Source of the DNA: Carboxylicivirga agarovorans
GTDB taxonomy: Bacteria; Bacteroidota; Bacteroidia; Bacteroidales; Marinilabiliaceae
Direction of reading: 5' to 3'
Length of the DNA stretch: 64,000 nucleotides
Assembly: GCF_050589845.1 (NCBI RefSeq)
Contig: NZ_JBNGPA010000001.1
Span: 509,121 to 573,120, forward strand
The position numbers and the translations under genes are program-made. How positions within the stretch are numbered: the stretch's first letter is position 1; each line of letters begins with the position of its first letter. Under the pieces are notes generated by a model. It made no database searches and was not told where the DNA came from. It saw nothing but the letters and a program-made list of their open reading frames with translations. Positions 10,601-18,211 of the stretch are shown here, in pieces.

Positions 10601-11079
10601 ATGAATCCGAACTGCTCACTATTGGCCCATTGGTATTTAAAGCTCAAACCAAGCTCAAGGTTAATTTCCTCAAAAATGATTTTATTACCATATATGCTTT
10701 TATATATATTTCGTGTCGTCTGGTATATTCTGCCTGACTCCGACGTAAAAGGCTCCCATAAATATGTACGCTCGTCTTTTTCAACCAAAATGGCTGTTGT
10801 GCTCCCCGTTATACCCTTATAGTCATGAATTTTATCATCGGTATAATAGGGAAACAATGCATTGTTGCGATCTTTTCTGCCTGCAGTTAATGAACCATTA
10901 CTTGATAAGAACATCCAATGATCTGAATCACTGACAATGGACATAAAGAAATCATCCATCTGATCATAGTTGCTAATCTTATAATACTTCTCATTTTCAC
11001 AAACAACGAATTGTCCTTCAACTTCATAAAACTTTGAATTTAAATTCGTATTTCCTAAATAGATCTCTCTCTTCTTCAT
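7627..11079 (-). CDS. Probable beta-1,3-glucan phosphorylase (GH149-like)
   Basis: 1150 residues from the ATG at 11079; a TTG six codons upstream would overlap the previous gene and is less likely. There is no signal peptide, so the protein is cytoplasmic. Length and layout fit the GH149/GH161 relatives of GH94 phosphorylases: an N-terminal beta-sandwich half (FLSSNGSLTAGRKDRNNALF near residue 60), an (alpha/alpha)6 core with RHGDPSRPWNQF, DWECPDPHDPWAYIGYWGDHQ and WLNTQRPEWNDANNALVGNG, and a C-terminal part with QYSYILYPDRQLP. These enzymes cleave beta-1,3-glucosyl chains with phosphate to give alpha-glucose 1-phosphate. That suits a cytoplasmic partner of two GPH importers and two signal-less GH17 proteins. 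GH149 is preferred over GH161 on length, from memory of the families; the catalytic acid was not assigned. Confidence 0.72.
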   Translation of the reverse strand: MKKREIYLGNTNLNSKFYEVEGQFVVCENEKYYKISNYDQMDDFFMSIVSDSDHWMFLSSNGSLTAGRKDRNNALFPYYTDDKIHDYKGITGSTTAILVEKDERTYLWEPFTSESGRIYQTTRNIYKSIYGNKIIFEEINLELGLSFKYQWANSEQFGFIRKSTIANEGPDAIKAEVLDGIRNILPYGLDYAFQNEYSNLLDAYKKNELIEETGLGLFSLSSIPVDRAEPSESLKATTVWSYGLDNCKILLSGNQTEKFKLGETLSAETDIRAARGAYLLNKELSLKAHSSQSWGIAADINKDGGDVVNLNSFISSNKNVEAIINKDIEQGTKNLIKIVAGADGLQLGNDDLSCARHFSNTMFNVMRGGIFNDGYNVNSDDFSLYVEQNNKAVAADLKEWIETLPQPLTYKALISAAEETGNADLIRLAYEYLPLTFSRRHGDPSRPWNQFSIDSKNEDGSPKLNYQGNWRDIFQNWEALGLSYPEFIEGMIAKFVNASTPDGYNPYRITREGIDWECPDPHDPWAYIGYWGDHQIIYLQKLLELSEKYHPGKLDELLGKDIFVYANVPYRIKSYADMVANPQDTIVFDSELNDQIKGREKALGADARMLDNKAGGLYQVNLTEKILVTLLSKLSNFIPEAGIWLNTQRPEWNDANNALVGNGVSMVTLYYMRRFIQFWSDKLAKSSAGELVISIEVKELLDAINSLFVEHIGLTEKGFSNTDRKVFADALGKAGEHYRNSIYSQSFSENKASVNTTELKQFMDVALAYMDQSIRANKRTDGLYHAYNLIAFEGDGISVRYLYEMLEGQVAVLSAGYLNAEESLKVMDALKSSALFRKDQYSYILYPDRQLPLFVEKNNIPLARFENSALLKQLVADNNINVLSKDEAGNYHFNGTIRNADELTKALNSLDVDKYGQLIESCRNDVLDIYEEMFDHQSFTGRSGTFYGYEGLGSIYWHMVSKLLLAVQENYFTAIETKADDALLGRLKDHYYEIKAGIGLNKSPELYGAFPTDAYSHTPGGAGVKQPGMTGQVKEDVITRMGELGVHVENGQLSFNTALLDPDELLSAPAAFNYFDTAHNEEQVELNAGQLGFTICKIPVVYTRADSNKVVINLADGMKKQFEGHTVDAETSAMIFNRSTKVKSIQLKFK

Positions 11080-11089
11080 TATAAAATAA

Positions 11090-11980
11090 TTAGTCAATAG
11101 CGCTTTCTATTTCTTTTATTTCGAAAACCCTTTGCCAACGTTCTGTTTCTCCCGGCAAGAGCTTAATGTGTTTAAAAAGTTCAGGACTGACCACATGCGC
11201 CCGTCCCCACAGGTTTATTTTATGAGGTTTAAAATTGACAGCTTCGCTAAGTGCCAACTTTAGTTGATTATCTATAAGAGTCCACTTATTGCCGGAATCA
11301 GCAACCTTTGATATATCTTCAAAAAAGAAATCTGATTCGGGTTTACATTGCCATGTTATCTGATTCCCATCATAAGTCAAACAGTTGCCCGGATTTAATC
11401 CATCATTAAACTGAGTGGCCTTAACAGCCTCACCAATGATTAATTGTGTTTGACCTGATAAAGGCTTGTTACCAGGTGATAGAAAGTTATGAACATATTC
11501 GTTCGTTTTAAACACGATACTTCCCCTGTTCTCAAGCTGATAATCAATAACAAATCCGGTGTTTGTTATGCTTATTTTTTTTTCAAGGTAAAATGCAGAT
11601 TGCGAATGCCTGTTGATACATCCGAAAGTCACAGACTGATGGTCTGCTTCAGTGGTAAACTCAAAAGGCAAATTATCATACTGATGAAAGAAATCATAGG
11701 GCTCTGTGTTTTCCTTCTTTAACATGCCAACACCTATTTTGGGAAAATACTCGCCAGGGCTGCAGGTATCATAAGCGATGGCCTCTGTAATACCGAATTC
11801 ATTGTAAAAGCCTTTCCCCTGTAATTCAGATGTGCTTCCGGCCAGTTCAGTGGTGCACAAGGGAATATTTTTCCACCTCAGTTGCAGAATCTTACCGGTC
11901 CAGTCAAAACGAGTCCCAACATAACCTTCATGCGGTTCTTCAATACTCAGTTTTATATGTTCCTTAAATAATTCGATCAT
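11090..11980 (-). CDS. Aldose-1-epimerase (mutarotase)-like protein
   Basis: 296 residues from the ATG at 11980 (MIELFKEH). An ATG nine codons upstream lies inside a terminator-like hairpin and is less likely to be used. The protein is all-beta with a galactose-mutarotase-type pattern: RFDWTGKILQL near the start, GKGFYNEFG, EYFPKIGVGML, EYVHNFLSPG in the middle and INLWGRAHVVSPE near the end. There is no signal peptide. In this setting it may convert sugar anomers released by the cytoplasmic GH17 or phosphorylase enzymes. It is separated by 10 bp from the phosphorylase gene, a strong sign of co-expression. The fold is fairly clear; a catalytic role is not, because the usual active-site His/Asp/Glu set was not mapped with certainty. 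Confidence 0.65.
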   Translation of the reverse strand: MIELFKEHIKLSIEEPHEGYVGTRFDWTGKILQLRWKNIPLCTTELAGSTSELQGKGFYNEFGITEAIAYDTCSPGEYFPKIGVGMLKKENTEPYDFFHQYDNLPFEFTTEADHQSVTFGCINRHSQSAFYLEKKISITNTGFVIDYQLENRGSIVFKTNEYVHNFLSPGNKPLSGQTQLIIGEAVKATQFNDGLNPGNCLTYDGNQITWQCKPESDFFFEDISKVADSGNKWTLIDNQLKLALSEAVNFKPHKINLWGRAHVVSPELFKHIKLLPGETERWQRVFEIKEIESAID

Positions 11981-11992
11981 CACAAGATTCTT

Positions 11993-12021
11993 AAAAACCG
12001 GTGGCATTTTTCAATGCCACC
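11993..12021 (-). terminator. Intercistronic hairpin with U-tail between GH3 and mutarotase-like genes
   Basis: A perfect 9-bp stem, GGTGGCATT (12000-12008) with AATGCCACC (12013-12021) and a 4-nt loop, followed on the minus strand by GGTTTTTAA. This is intrinsic-terminator form. It ends the GH3 gene's transcript or attenuates entry into the mutarotase and phosphorylase genes. The 150 bp between it and the GH3 stop show nothing else recognisable. Confidence 0.7.
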
Positions 12022-12170
12022 AATTATCTTTCACCCAGGTTGATTGATGACAATCATATCAGCTGTGTTCCGGCAAACCAGTTCATATGCTTGTCTTTCA
12101 ACGGATGATTACTACACTCATTTCCCGATTACAATTTCTTTTGGTCTTTTGTCAGAACAAATCCCATTCA

Positions 12171-14411
12171 TTAGTTCACGGTGAACTTAGTGGACAGCGT
12201 GGCATTTGAGTCTCCTCCAATCCATAGCTGGAACTCACCCGCTTCAACCACTTTTTCCATTTCAATATTATGGAAGGCCAGATCACTCACTTTCACTTCC
12301 ATCGATATGGTGCTTTGTTCTCCTTTTTGCAGGCTAATACGTTTAAAAGCTTTTAATTCTTTTACAGGACGGGATACATTACCAACTAAATCGCGTACAT
12401 AAAGCTGTGCAATTTCTACTCCGTCAAATTCACCTGTATTCTCAATATTGAATGATACTTCAATTGTTTCATCCCTATTGAAATTGGTCTTATTAATCGT
12501 TAATTCGCTATACTCATATGTCGTATATGACAATCCATAACCGAAAGGATAAAGAGGCTCATAACCGGCATCAATATAATGCGACTCATTTCCTAAAGAC
12601 GTTTGTGGCGCCTTTACAGGAATATCATACATCTGTGTCCATGAATCAGGATTTGCAGGACGACCGGTATTTTTATGGTTATAATACATCGGTATCTGAC
12701 CAACAACCTTCGGGAAGGTAACAGGCAGTTTTCCTGATGGATTATATTTACCACTTAATATATCAGCTAAAGCAGGGCCACCCATAGTTCCGGGATGCCA
12801 CGCGTAAATAACGGCATCTGCGTATTTGCTGATCTCTCCTATAGTCAGGGGACGTCCTGCCATAACAACCAGGATCAATGGTTTACCAGTCTTCTTCAGT
12901 TCTTTGATCAGATCATTCTGAACGCCAGGTAAATCAATATTTGCTCTTGAATGTGCCTCACCTGAAAGGATAGATTCTTCCCCTCCAACAAACACAATAA
13001 CATCAGATTTTTTTGCCTGCTTAATGGCTTGTCTGAAACCCTTATTATGACGGGTTCTACTAATTGACATTCCTTCTGCAAACAACACCTTATCTTTTCC
13101 AAACTCATTCTGTAGTGCTGTTAAAGGAGTAATACTAAGTGTACTGTCTCCGTCGAAAATCCAGGTTCCCAACTGCTCGTAGGCCTGATTAGCCATAGGA
13201 CCGATTAAGGCAATCTTTTGGGTTGACTTAAGTGGTAGAAGCTTTTCATCATTCTTCAGTAAAACCATACTTTGGCTAGCCGCCTGTTTGGCAGCCTCCA
13301 GATATTCTGCTTTGGCAAATTGATTTTGACTTTCCTCAGCTATATATGGGTTATCAAACAAACCCAGTTCAAATTTTACACGCAAAATCTCACGAACAGC
13401 CTGATCGATTATTTTAATATCCAATGCACCTTCGTCCAGCAATGCTTTAATGTTATCACGATAGGTCGTTGTCGCCATCTCCATATTGACACCTGCGATA
13501 ATTGATCGTTTGGCGGCTTCTTTCTCATCGGCAACAAACCCATGGTTAATCATTTCCCAGGGTGATGCCCAGTCACTTACCACAAAGCCATCAAATTGCC
13601 ATTCTTCTCTCAACACCTGTCGGAATAAGAATTCACTGCCTGTTGAAGGAACACCATCAATATCATTAAAACCTGACATAAAAGTACGTACCCCTGCATC
13701 AACAGCCGCCTTAAAAGGAGGAAGGTAAATATCGCGTAATTCACGCGGCGGTATTAAGGTAGAATTATAATCACGACCGCCCTCTGCAGCTCCATAGCCG
13801 GCAAAGTGTTTCGCACATGCTACGATGCTTGTCTGATCATTTAAACTATCGCCCTGGAATCCTTTTACCATAGCAGCCCCAAGTACTGAAGTCAGATAAG
13901 GATCCTCTCCCAGGCTTTCTGCGATACGCCCCCAACGTGCATCTCTGCTGATATCAATCATTGGTGCAAAGGTCCATTTAACGCCGGTTGAGGACGCCTC
14001 TTTGGCAGCAATGCGACACCCCTCCTGAACCAATTCCGGGTTCCATGTGGCTGCTTGCCCCAATGGAATAGGAAAAACGGTTTTAAAACCATGGATAACG
14101 TCACGGGCCACAATAATCGGAATACCTAAACGGCTTTCTTCAAGTGCTATTTTTTGCAGCCTGTTAATATTAACAGGATCTACTTCATTAAGAATTGATC
14201 CAATTGCCCCATTGCGGATGCTCTCATCATGGCCCTGACCACCGTTAACCTGGCACATCTGACCAATCTTTTCATCCAGTGTCATCTGCTGTATCAGTGC
14301 CTCAACTTTATTGTCGATCTCTGATGCATTGTTCGTTTGTTCATTCATTTGACAAGAACTGTAAATGAATAATAATACTACCCCTATAAAGATATATCCG
14401 GACTTTCTCAT
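12171..14411 (-). CDS. GH3 beta-glucosidase (BglX-like) lipoprotein
   Basis: 746 residues. A lipoprotein signal ends at Cys20 (FIYSSC). The GH3 TIM-barrel domain starts at MTLDEKIGQM (43-52), with DVIHGFKTVFPIPL, ARWGRIAESLGEDPYL, KHF (201-203) and the nucleophile region FDGFVVSDW, in which Asp280 is the nucleophile. The (alpha/beta)6 sandwich follows (VLLKNDEKLLPL, VFVGGEESILSGEA) and a C-terminal fibronectin-III-like domain ends the protein (GYGLSYTTYEYSEL, VSRPVKELKAFKRI). The length matches BglX-type enzymes. It should release glucose from beta-gluco-oligosaccharides at the periplasmic side. It follows the GH16 gene by 33 bp and closes the SusC-to-GH3 block before a terminator-like hairpin. 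Confidence 0.93.
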   Translation of the reverse strand: MRKSGYIFIGVVLLFIYSSCQMNEQTNNASEIDNKVEALIQQMTLDEKIGQMCQVNGGQGHDESIRNGAIGSILNEVDPVNINRLQKIALEESRLGIPIIVARDVIHGFKTVFPIPLGQAATWNPELVQEGCRIAAKEASSTGVKWTFAPMIDISRDARWGRIAESLGEDPYLTSVLGAAMVKGFQGDSLNDQTSIVACAKHFAGYGAAEGGRDYNSTLIPPRELRDIYLPPFKAAVDAGVRTFMSGFNDIDGVPSTGSEFLFRQVLREEWQFDGFVVSDWASPWEMINHGFVADEKEAAKRSIIAGVNMEMATTTYRDNIKALLDEGALDIKIIDQAVREILRVKFELGLFDNPYIAEESQNQFAKAEYLEAAKQAASQSMVLLKNDEKLLPLKSTQKIALIGPMANQAYEQLGTWIFDGDSTLSITPLTALQNEFGKDKVLFAEGMSISRTRHNKGFRQAIKQAKKSDVIVFVGGEESILSGEAHSRANIDLPGVQNDLIKELKKTGKPLILVVMAGRPLTIGEISKYADAVIYAWHPGTMGGPALADILSGKYNPSGKLPVTFPKVVGQIPMYYNHKNTGRPANPDSWTQMYDIPVKAPQTSLGNESHYIDAGYEPLYPFGYGLSYTTYEYSELTINKTNFNRDETIEVSFNIENTGEFDGVEIAQLYVRDLVGNVSRPVKELKAFKRISLQKGEQSTISMEVKVSDLAFHNIEMEKVVEAGEFQLWIGGDSNATLSTKFTVN

Positions 14412-14444
14412 GTGTTTTATTTTATATTGCTGCCCTTGCCAGGC

Positions 14445-15236
14445 TTATTTCTTTTGGTAAACTCTTACATAATCAATCTCCATTGTACCAGGAAATACAG
14501 ATTCATCAACACCGTGCTTGCCTCCCCAGGTACCACCAACAGCAAGGTTGAGTATCAAATGAAACCTTCTATCAAAAGGCCACTCTGACGAAGACGCATT
14601 GGTTTGCTTTTTATATTGGAATACTTTCTCATGATCAAGGAAGAAAGTACATTTATTGGCTGTCCACTCGATCCCGTATATGTGAAAATGAGCTTTCGCA
14701 TCGGGCAGGCAAACAGCTTTCGACTTCTCAGTTCCTTTTGTGTGATTATATGCCTCGGTATGAATGGTAAAAAAGACTGAATCGGGTGAATAACCCACAT
14801 GCTCCATTATATCAATCTCCCCACTTAATGGCCAGCTGCCATATTCCCAATCCGTTGGCAACATCCATATAGCCGGCCAAAGACCTGTGCCCGCAGGTAT
14901 CTTAGCCCTTACCTCTACCTTGCCATACAACCAGTCACCTTTTTCCTTTGTGATTAAACGAGCTGAAGTATATGGCTGATTATAACCATCTTCAGCGTGA
15001 GCAGTGATACTAAGAATACCATTGTCCACATGAGCATTTTCATGCCTGTGTGCGGTATAATGCTGAAGCTCACTATTGCCCCAGGCCCATGCATTTCCTT
15101 CAGTATCGTAACTCCATTTTGTCGAATCAGGGAGACCCTTATAATCAAACTCATCGCTCCACACCAACTCGTAACCATCCTTGTCAGTACAAGAGGTCAG
15201 TATGAACGCGGTTATGATTACAAAAAGAAATCTCAT
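14445..15236 (-). CDS. GH16 endo-beta-1,3-glucanase (laminarinase-type) lipoprotein
   Basis: 263 residues; lipoprotein Cys at 16 (AFILTSC). The catalytic GEIDIMEHVG motif is intact (Glu140, Asp142, Glu145). WPAIWMLPTDWEYGSWPLSG upstream and the final MEIDYVRVYQK strand are typical of laminarinases. It consists of a single catalytic domain. Its N-terminal region (YELVWSDEFDYKGLPDSTKW) is close to that of the GH16 at 2360-3157 (YKLVWQDEFDYVGLPDSTKW), so these two are recent paralogues within the locus. It lies 25 bp after the PKD-GH16 gene and 33 bp before GH3, probably one mRNA. The expected role is to cut beta-1,3-glucan backbones, either at the surface or in the periplasm; the leader alone does not decide which. 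Confidence 0.93.
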   Translation of the reverse strand: MRFLFVIITAFILTSCTDKDGYELVWSDEFDYKGLPDSTKWSYDTEGNAWAWGNSELQHYTAHRHENAHVDNGILSITAHAEDGYNQPYTSARLITKEKGDWLYGKVEVRAKIPAGTGLWPAIWMLPTDWEYGSWPLSGEIDIMEHVGYSPDSVFFTIHTEAYNHTKGTEKSKAVCLPDAKAHFHIYGIEWTANKCTFFLDHEKVFQYKKQTNASSSEWPFDRRFHLILNLAVGGTWGGKHGVDESVFPGTMEIDYVRVYQKK

Positions 15237-15261
15237 GATATATTATTGCTTATTATTAGTT

Positions 15262-16362
15262 TTAATCAAGTTCGTAAACACGTACATAGTCAATTTCCAT
15301 GCTCTGTGGAAAAATAGAATTATCAACACCTTGTAATCCTCCCCATGTACCACCAACCGCAACATTAAGAATGAAGAAGTGTGGTTTATTAAATGGCCAG
15401 TTATCAGCATTTTTATCGGCCGGTGCATAAGTATGCACGATATTTTCAGGTGAGTCGATATAAAATGTCATGGAAGATTCTGTCCAAAGCAAGCCGTAAA
15501 TGTGAAACTCTTCTTCGCAGGTTGCTAAAGATCTGCTACCTCCATTACCATTCCCGGCATACCCAGAGTTTGTATGAACCGTAGCATGCACTACATCCGG
15601 CTGATAGCCTACATACTCCATGATGTCGATCTCACCACAAGCAGGCCATCCTACCTGACCCAGATTAGCTCCAAGCATCCATATGGCAGGCCATATTCCT
15701 CTGCCTGATGGTAGTTTGGCGCGTACTTCGATACGGCCATAAGTAAATTCCTGCTTACCCCAACTGATCATACGTGTTGAAGTATAAGATCCCTGTTGGG
15801 TATTATCGTTAATTTTTTCAGCTGTCAGAATTAATTTACCATCAACAATCTTAGCATTGTCTCCATTGGTATAAGACTGCAGCTCATTATTGCCCCAGCC
15901 ATTATTACCGGTACCTGTTTCAAAGGTCCAGTTTGCTGAGTTTACGCTTGCGCTGTTAAATTCATCGGACCAGATCAGCCCTTCAGGATTGACGTAGTCA
16001 GGGTCGTCAGCATCAATAATAATTGTATAGCTGACTGTTTTGGTATCACTTAAGGTATTATTGGGTCCCCAGAGTGTTAGCTCTACCTCATAACTACCTT
16101 TTAATGGGTAATAGATAGTGTGAACCTTAGTTTTATCGGTCGATTTTCCGGTGGTATTGCCATTAGCAAAATTCCAATCGACATACAGGTAATCACCCAC
16201 TGATTTATTGGTAAAAACTATTGAATTAGCATCTCCATCAACTACTTCAAATGTAAAGTCGGGGGTATAACCAGACTCTCCTTCATCACCACCACACGAA
16301 ATAAATGCAGGTAGAACAAGTACCATTAACAGTACTCTGACACCTATCAGATAGTTTTTCAT
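15262..16362 (-). CDS. PKD domain plus GH16 endo-beta-1,3-glucanase lipoprotein
   Basis: 366 residues. The lipoprotein Cys is at 23 (AFISCGGDEG); the acidic residues soon after it resemble surface-lipoprotein export signals of Bacteroidota. Residues ~34-115 form a PKD-like beta-sandwich (VDWNFANGN, YYPLKGSYEVELTL). The GH16 domain (~127-366) has ACGEIDIMEYVG with Glu244, Asp246 and Glu249, and ends MEIDYVRVYELD. The added PKD domain, the leader and the position next to the glycan-binding protein suggest that this is the surface endo-enzyme that makes the first cuts for SusC/SusD import. It is the first enzyme gene after the hairpin at 16396-16417. The activity is well supported; surface location is inference. 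Confidence 0.92.
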   Translation of the reverse strand: MKNYLIGVRVLLMVLVLPAFISCGGDEGESGYTPDFTFEVVDGDANSIVFTNKSVGDYLYVDWNFANGNTTGKSTDKTKVHTIYYPLKGSYEVELTLWGPNNTLSDTKTVSYTIIIDADDPDYVNPEGLIWSDEFNSASVNSANWTFETGTGNNGWGNNELQSYTNGDNAKIVDGKLILTAEKINDNTQQGSYTSTRMISWGKQEFTYGRIEVRAKLPSGRGIWPAIWMLGANLGQVGWPACGEIDIMEYVGYQPDVVHATVHTNSGYAGNGNGGSRSLATCEEEFHIYGLLWTESSMTFYIDSPENIVHTYAPADKNADNWPFNKPHFFILNVAVGGTWGGLQGVDNSIFPQSMEIDYVRVYELD

Positions 16363-16395
16363 TTTTTAATATTGCTTGTTGCGTATAGAAAAGGC

Positions 16396-16417
16396 CAGTG
16401 CATCCGCAGATGCACTG
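16396..16417 (-). terminator. Intercistronic hairpin with U-tail after the SusC/SusD/glycan-binding genes
   Basis: A perfect 9-bp stem, CAGTGCATC (16396-16404) with GATGCACTG (16409-16417) and a 4-nt loop, extendable at the base by G-C pairs. On the minus strand it is followed by GCCTTTTCT. It lies exactly between the glycan-binding protein gene and the first GH16 gene. It may cause partial termination or protect the upstream mRNA, giving more transporter than enzyme. Confidence 0.65.
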
Positions 16418-16434
16418 ACCCATAGATTTCAAAA

Positions 16435-18192
16435 TTATTTTGCAGACTTAAGACCTTCCACGTGTGGTCCGGCCAAATCATCGAAATAGAATTCGTGAAC
16501 TCCTTCACCAACACCAGGGTTGCACATAATACGAATCACGTTATAGAAACCTTCGTTGAAACGAGGGTCTGTAGTTACGTCATCTGTAAACTGATCACCA
16601 GTCCAGTCCCATCCGGCACCAACACCAGCGAAGTCATATTCAGCCACTTCCCAGGTATCATCAGCCTGAATGGTATAGATCAGGTCATACGTTCCTGTTT
16701 GCCATGCATTACCTCCTTTATCAGTATTCTCAAGCTTCAGAAGAATCTGCTGACCAGCTTTACCTTTTACCATCATTTTGAATACAGATGTTCTTGTCAG
16801 ATCAAAACGATATCCTGCAGGTAACTTCATAAAGGCGTTAGCCCATTGCTGATTTTCTTTTCTGTAATGGAATACATTAACTCCTTTGTTAGGATAAATG
16901 CGCTGTGGATTTTCAACCACTGTTACATCACAGTTTTCTCCAAGAACAGGAGCCATCTCCACTTCACTGTTATCCACATACATTACCATATAATCCAATA
17001 AGAAAGGAATGTACTCTGAGTGATAGTTTTCAACTGAAATTGACTGATTATCCACAACGTCTTCATTGGATGCAAGAACGGTAATGGTAACAGGGTAATT
17101 ACCTTTACGCATGTATACGTGAGTAATAGCAGCATTGTAATCCTCAGTTGTATATACTTCAGAACCATCACCAAAATCAACTGTGTAACCGTTTACGGAA
17201 ATACCTTCAGGAATAACCACATTGTTAAGGTTAACAGACCATTCATTTTCATTACTTGTTGCAGCAATTACAGTTTCAAAGGTAACAACAGGTTTCTCGT
17301 ATCCTTTTAAGATCAGCTTATTGTACCAACGGTTTCCATCCTGACCGATCGTACTCATACTGATAGCAGTTTCGGTAATCTCATCAATTCTGTACTCATA
17401 AGTACCACCATAATCAAAACCGAAGAATAATGGCTTTGTAGATAATAATGAAAGGTAATTAACACCGTCTCTTTCTACCATTGACCAAGTTGCAGGTTCA
17501 GTAGTGTTATATGTTACACGACAATCAACACCATCTACTTCAACAGGGTTAGAATAATTAGGGTCGTCTTTGCGATAATCTTTTACATATGAATCACCAT
17601 TATTCTTAAAGTCGAAGATAAAATCTACCAGTTTAAACGTGTACTCATCATCATAGGCACCTGACATCGTTTTTTGCAAAGCCGTAGCAGCCCACCATTC
17701 CAGTCCGGTACCAGCAGCTGGTCCGATTCCAAAGTGACCACTGGCCAAACTATCAACCACCCATGTTTTACCATCAGGTGCATCTGCACCACCGGTAAGG
17801 GCTGTCAGGATAGGACTCGCCAGAAACTCATAATCTGTTTCTGTCTGCTCCACTTCATCCATTTTTGAATTGGCTTCACCATTGTTGGCAGTAATGGTCA
17901 ATGTAACTTCATAATTACCAGGTAGGGGATAATAAGCAATTACTTTATCTCCTTCTAAAGTACTTCCGTTTCCTGTGCTCCACTTTACGGTATGAACACC
18001 GGAAACAGGTGTAAGATTGGTTAGCACAAAGTGAAACTCATCTTCACCCGGCTCAATGGTAAAACTCATTTCTTCATCGGTCGGAGCACCATTTTTCCCC
18101 AAACCAGACTTATCGAATTCTTTAGGCTCACAACCAATCAGCAGAACAGCTGCCACCAACATTGCGATACCTGTTTTTATACTATTTTTCAT
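16435..18192 (-). CDS. Surface glycan-binding lipoprotein with PKD domains (SusE/F position)
   Basis: 585 residues; lipoprotein Cys at 21 (LLIGCEPKEFD). It contains at least two PKD-like domains, at about 45-105 (VKWSTGNGS, YYPLPGNYEVTLTI) and 315-385 (YTVDFGDGSEVY, MRKGNYPVTITV). The C-terminal ~180 residues are beta-rich, with the tryptophans and DLIYTIQADDTWEVAEYDF pattern expected of a carbohydrate-binding module. No catalytic motif was found. The position directly after SusC and SusD and the architecture match surface glycan-binding proteins (SGBP/SusE-like), which hold polysaccharide near the SusCD complex. Given the enzymes around it, the ligand is probably a beta-1,3-glucan. The exact CBM family was not recognised. 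Confidence 0.82.
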   Translation of the reverse strand: MKNSIKTGIAMLVAAVLLIGCEPKEFDKSGLGKNGAPTDEEMSFTIEPGEDEFHFVLTNLTPVSGVHTVKWSTGNGSTLEGDKVIAYYPLPGNYEVTLTITANNGEANSKMDEVEQTETDYEFLASPILTALTGGADAPDGKTWVVDSLASGHFGIGPAAGTGLEWWAATALQKTMSGAYDDEYTFKLVDFIFDFKNNGDSYVKDYRKDDPNYSNPVEVDGVDCRVTYNTTEPATWSMVERDGVNYLSLLSTKPLFFGFDYGGTYEYRIDEITETAISMSTIGQDGNRWYNKLILKGYEKPVVTFETVIAATSNENEWSVNLNNVVIPEGISVNGYTVDFGDGSEVYTTEDYNAAITHVYMRKGNYPVTITVLASNEDVVDNQSISVENYHSEYIPFLLDYMVMYVDNSEVEMAPVLGENCDVTVVENPQRIYPNKGVNVFHYRKENQQWANAFMKLPAGYRFDLTRTSVFKMMVKGKAGQQILLKLENTDKGGNAWQTGTYDLIYTIQADDTWEVAEYDFAGVGAGWDWTGDQFTDDVTTDPRFNEGFYNVIRIMCNPGVGEGVHEFYFDDLAGPHVEGLKSAK

Positions 18193-18211
18193 AATTATCT
18201 AGATTTACTAA

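Noticed and set aside
11981..12007. Upstream ATG at 12007 as start of the mutarotase-like gene
   Set aside because: This ATG lies inside the U-tailed hairpin at 12000-12021; the ATG at 11980 is preferred.
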